DNA of 14,596 nucleotides from CAZGAH01 sp964523295 (GTDB taxonomy: Bacteria; Desulfobacterota; Desulfovibrionia; Desulfovibrionales; Desulfovibrionaceae): the NCBI GenBank assembly GCA_964523295.1, contig CAZGAH010000101.1, positions 1 to 14,596 of the forward strand. Direction: 5' to 3'. Shown here piece after piece: positions 14,307 through 14,596 of the stretch. Under the pieces are notes generated by a model. That model was not told the origin of the DNA. It was given only the letters and a program-made list of their open reading frames with translations, and did no database searches. The position numbers and the translations under genes were made by a program. Position 1 is the first letter of the stretch, and every line of letters starts with the position of its first letter.

Positions 14307-14355
14307 CCTGCGATGGTACCTGCCCGAAACGCCTTCGGGCAGGTACCATTGCAGG
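14307..14355 (+). terminator. 22-bp hairpin after cheY, likely operon end
   Basis: Arms 14307-14328 and 14334-14355 pair fully, with one G-U, around a 5-nt loop (ACGCC). It begins 50 bp after the cheY stop. Only GTTTGT follows, not a real U-tract, so it may be a stabilising or bidirectional stem, not a textbook terminator. Confidence 0.6.
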
Positions 14356-14470
14356 TTTGTCGCTCGCTCCCTGTCAAGCGACATCAGGAATTAACCCTTT
14401 CGCGACACGAAGAACTGCCCCCCCCATTTTTGGTTTTCGGCCTGAACGTCTCCGGGCCGACACCTTCGGA

Positions 14471-14500
14471 GCTGGCGACGTCGGAGCCGCACTCGCCAGC
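14471..14500. other. 8-bp inverted repeat in the gene-free tail
   Basis: GCTGGCGA (14471-14478) and TCGCCAGC (14493-14500) around 14 nt. A 5-bp CTCCG/CGGAG pair lies just before it, and a C8 tract at 14418-14425. I see no credible gene in 14356-14596; these may be control sites for a gene beyond the window. Confidence 0.3.
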
Positions 14501-14596
14501 CGACGCGCCATTTCCGATCATTCCTTTTAGGGGGGCGCGTGTTCGGAGGGATTCCCGCAATCGATAGCTGTCCCACGCGCAATTGACGATGAAGGC

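Noticed and set aside
1..14596. CRISPR arrays, insertion sequences, phage or defence genes
   Set aside because: No spaced direct repeats of CRISPR size, no transposase, integrase, Cas or toxin-like frames were seen on either strand.

Overview
The window looks like a draft-scaffold piece of a moderately high-GC, motile, anaerobic bacterium. My best guess is a sulfate-reducing deltaproteobacterium of the Desulfovibrionales (Desulfovibrio/Desulfomicrobium relatives). That rests on several signs: a selenocysteine-containing SelD, two oxygen-sensitive radical-SAM enzymes, a non-adenylylated type I glutamine synthetase, a CheX / HEAT-receiver / CheY chemotaxis block, and at least two good sigma-54 promoters. 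The genus is inference from protein character, not from a marker gene. There are four runs of exactly ten N (4019, 9546, 11868, 12839). They behave as fixed-size scaffold gaps, not measured lengths, and they damage the reading of three genes.

Layout. (1) Positions 48-6417, minus strand, in transcription order: a short octapeptide-repeat protein, a GT2 glycosyltransferase, a large TPR membrane protein with an exact CCHC zinc knuckle, a PflX-type radical-SAM activase, and glnA, which ends in a hairpin overlapping its stop codon. (2) 6571-7292, plus strand: a sigma-54 promoter and an NlpC/P60 cell-wall hydrolase lipoprotein. (3) 7332-11389, minus strand: an unrecognised 281-residue protein with its own sigma-54 promoter; then, from a separate sigma-70-like promoter and a ~200-nt leader, a B12-binding radical-SAM protein followed by selD. 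selD is split for ordinary gene finders by an in-frame UGA at the catalytic selenocysteine, with a SECIS-like hairpin directly after it. (4) 11539-14355, plus strand: an intrinsic terminator in the leader of cheX, then cheX, a HEAT-repeat/receiver fusion and cheY, closed by a 22-bp hairpin.

How the parts fit. The right-hand block is a signal-output module of flagellar chemotaxis. CheY carries the phosphoryl signal, CheX should remove it, and the HEAT-receiver protein is a candidate partner or phosphate sink. SelD makes selenophosphate for selenocysteine synthesis and itself needs selenocysteine. GlnA assimilates ammonium. The left-hand minus-strand genes have no evident shared pathway.

The last ~240 bases (14356-14596) hold no gene I can support, only two small inverted repeats. 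The stretch 10127-10429 holds the promoter and leader of the B12 radical-SAM gene. The stretch 11276-11580 holds divergent regulatory DNA for the unrecognised gene and cheX. The least-described items are the zinc-knuckle TPR membrane protein, the octapeptide-repeat protein, the unrecognised sigma-54-driven gene, and the two leader RNAs.
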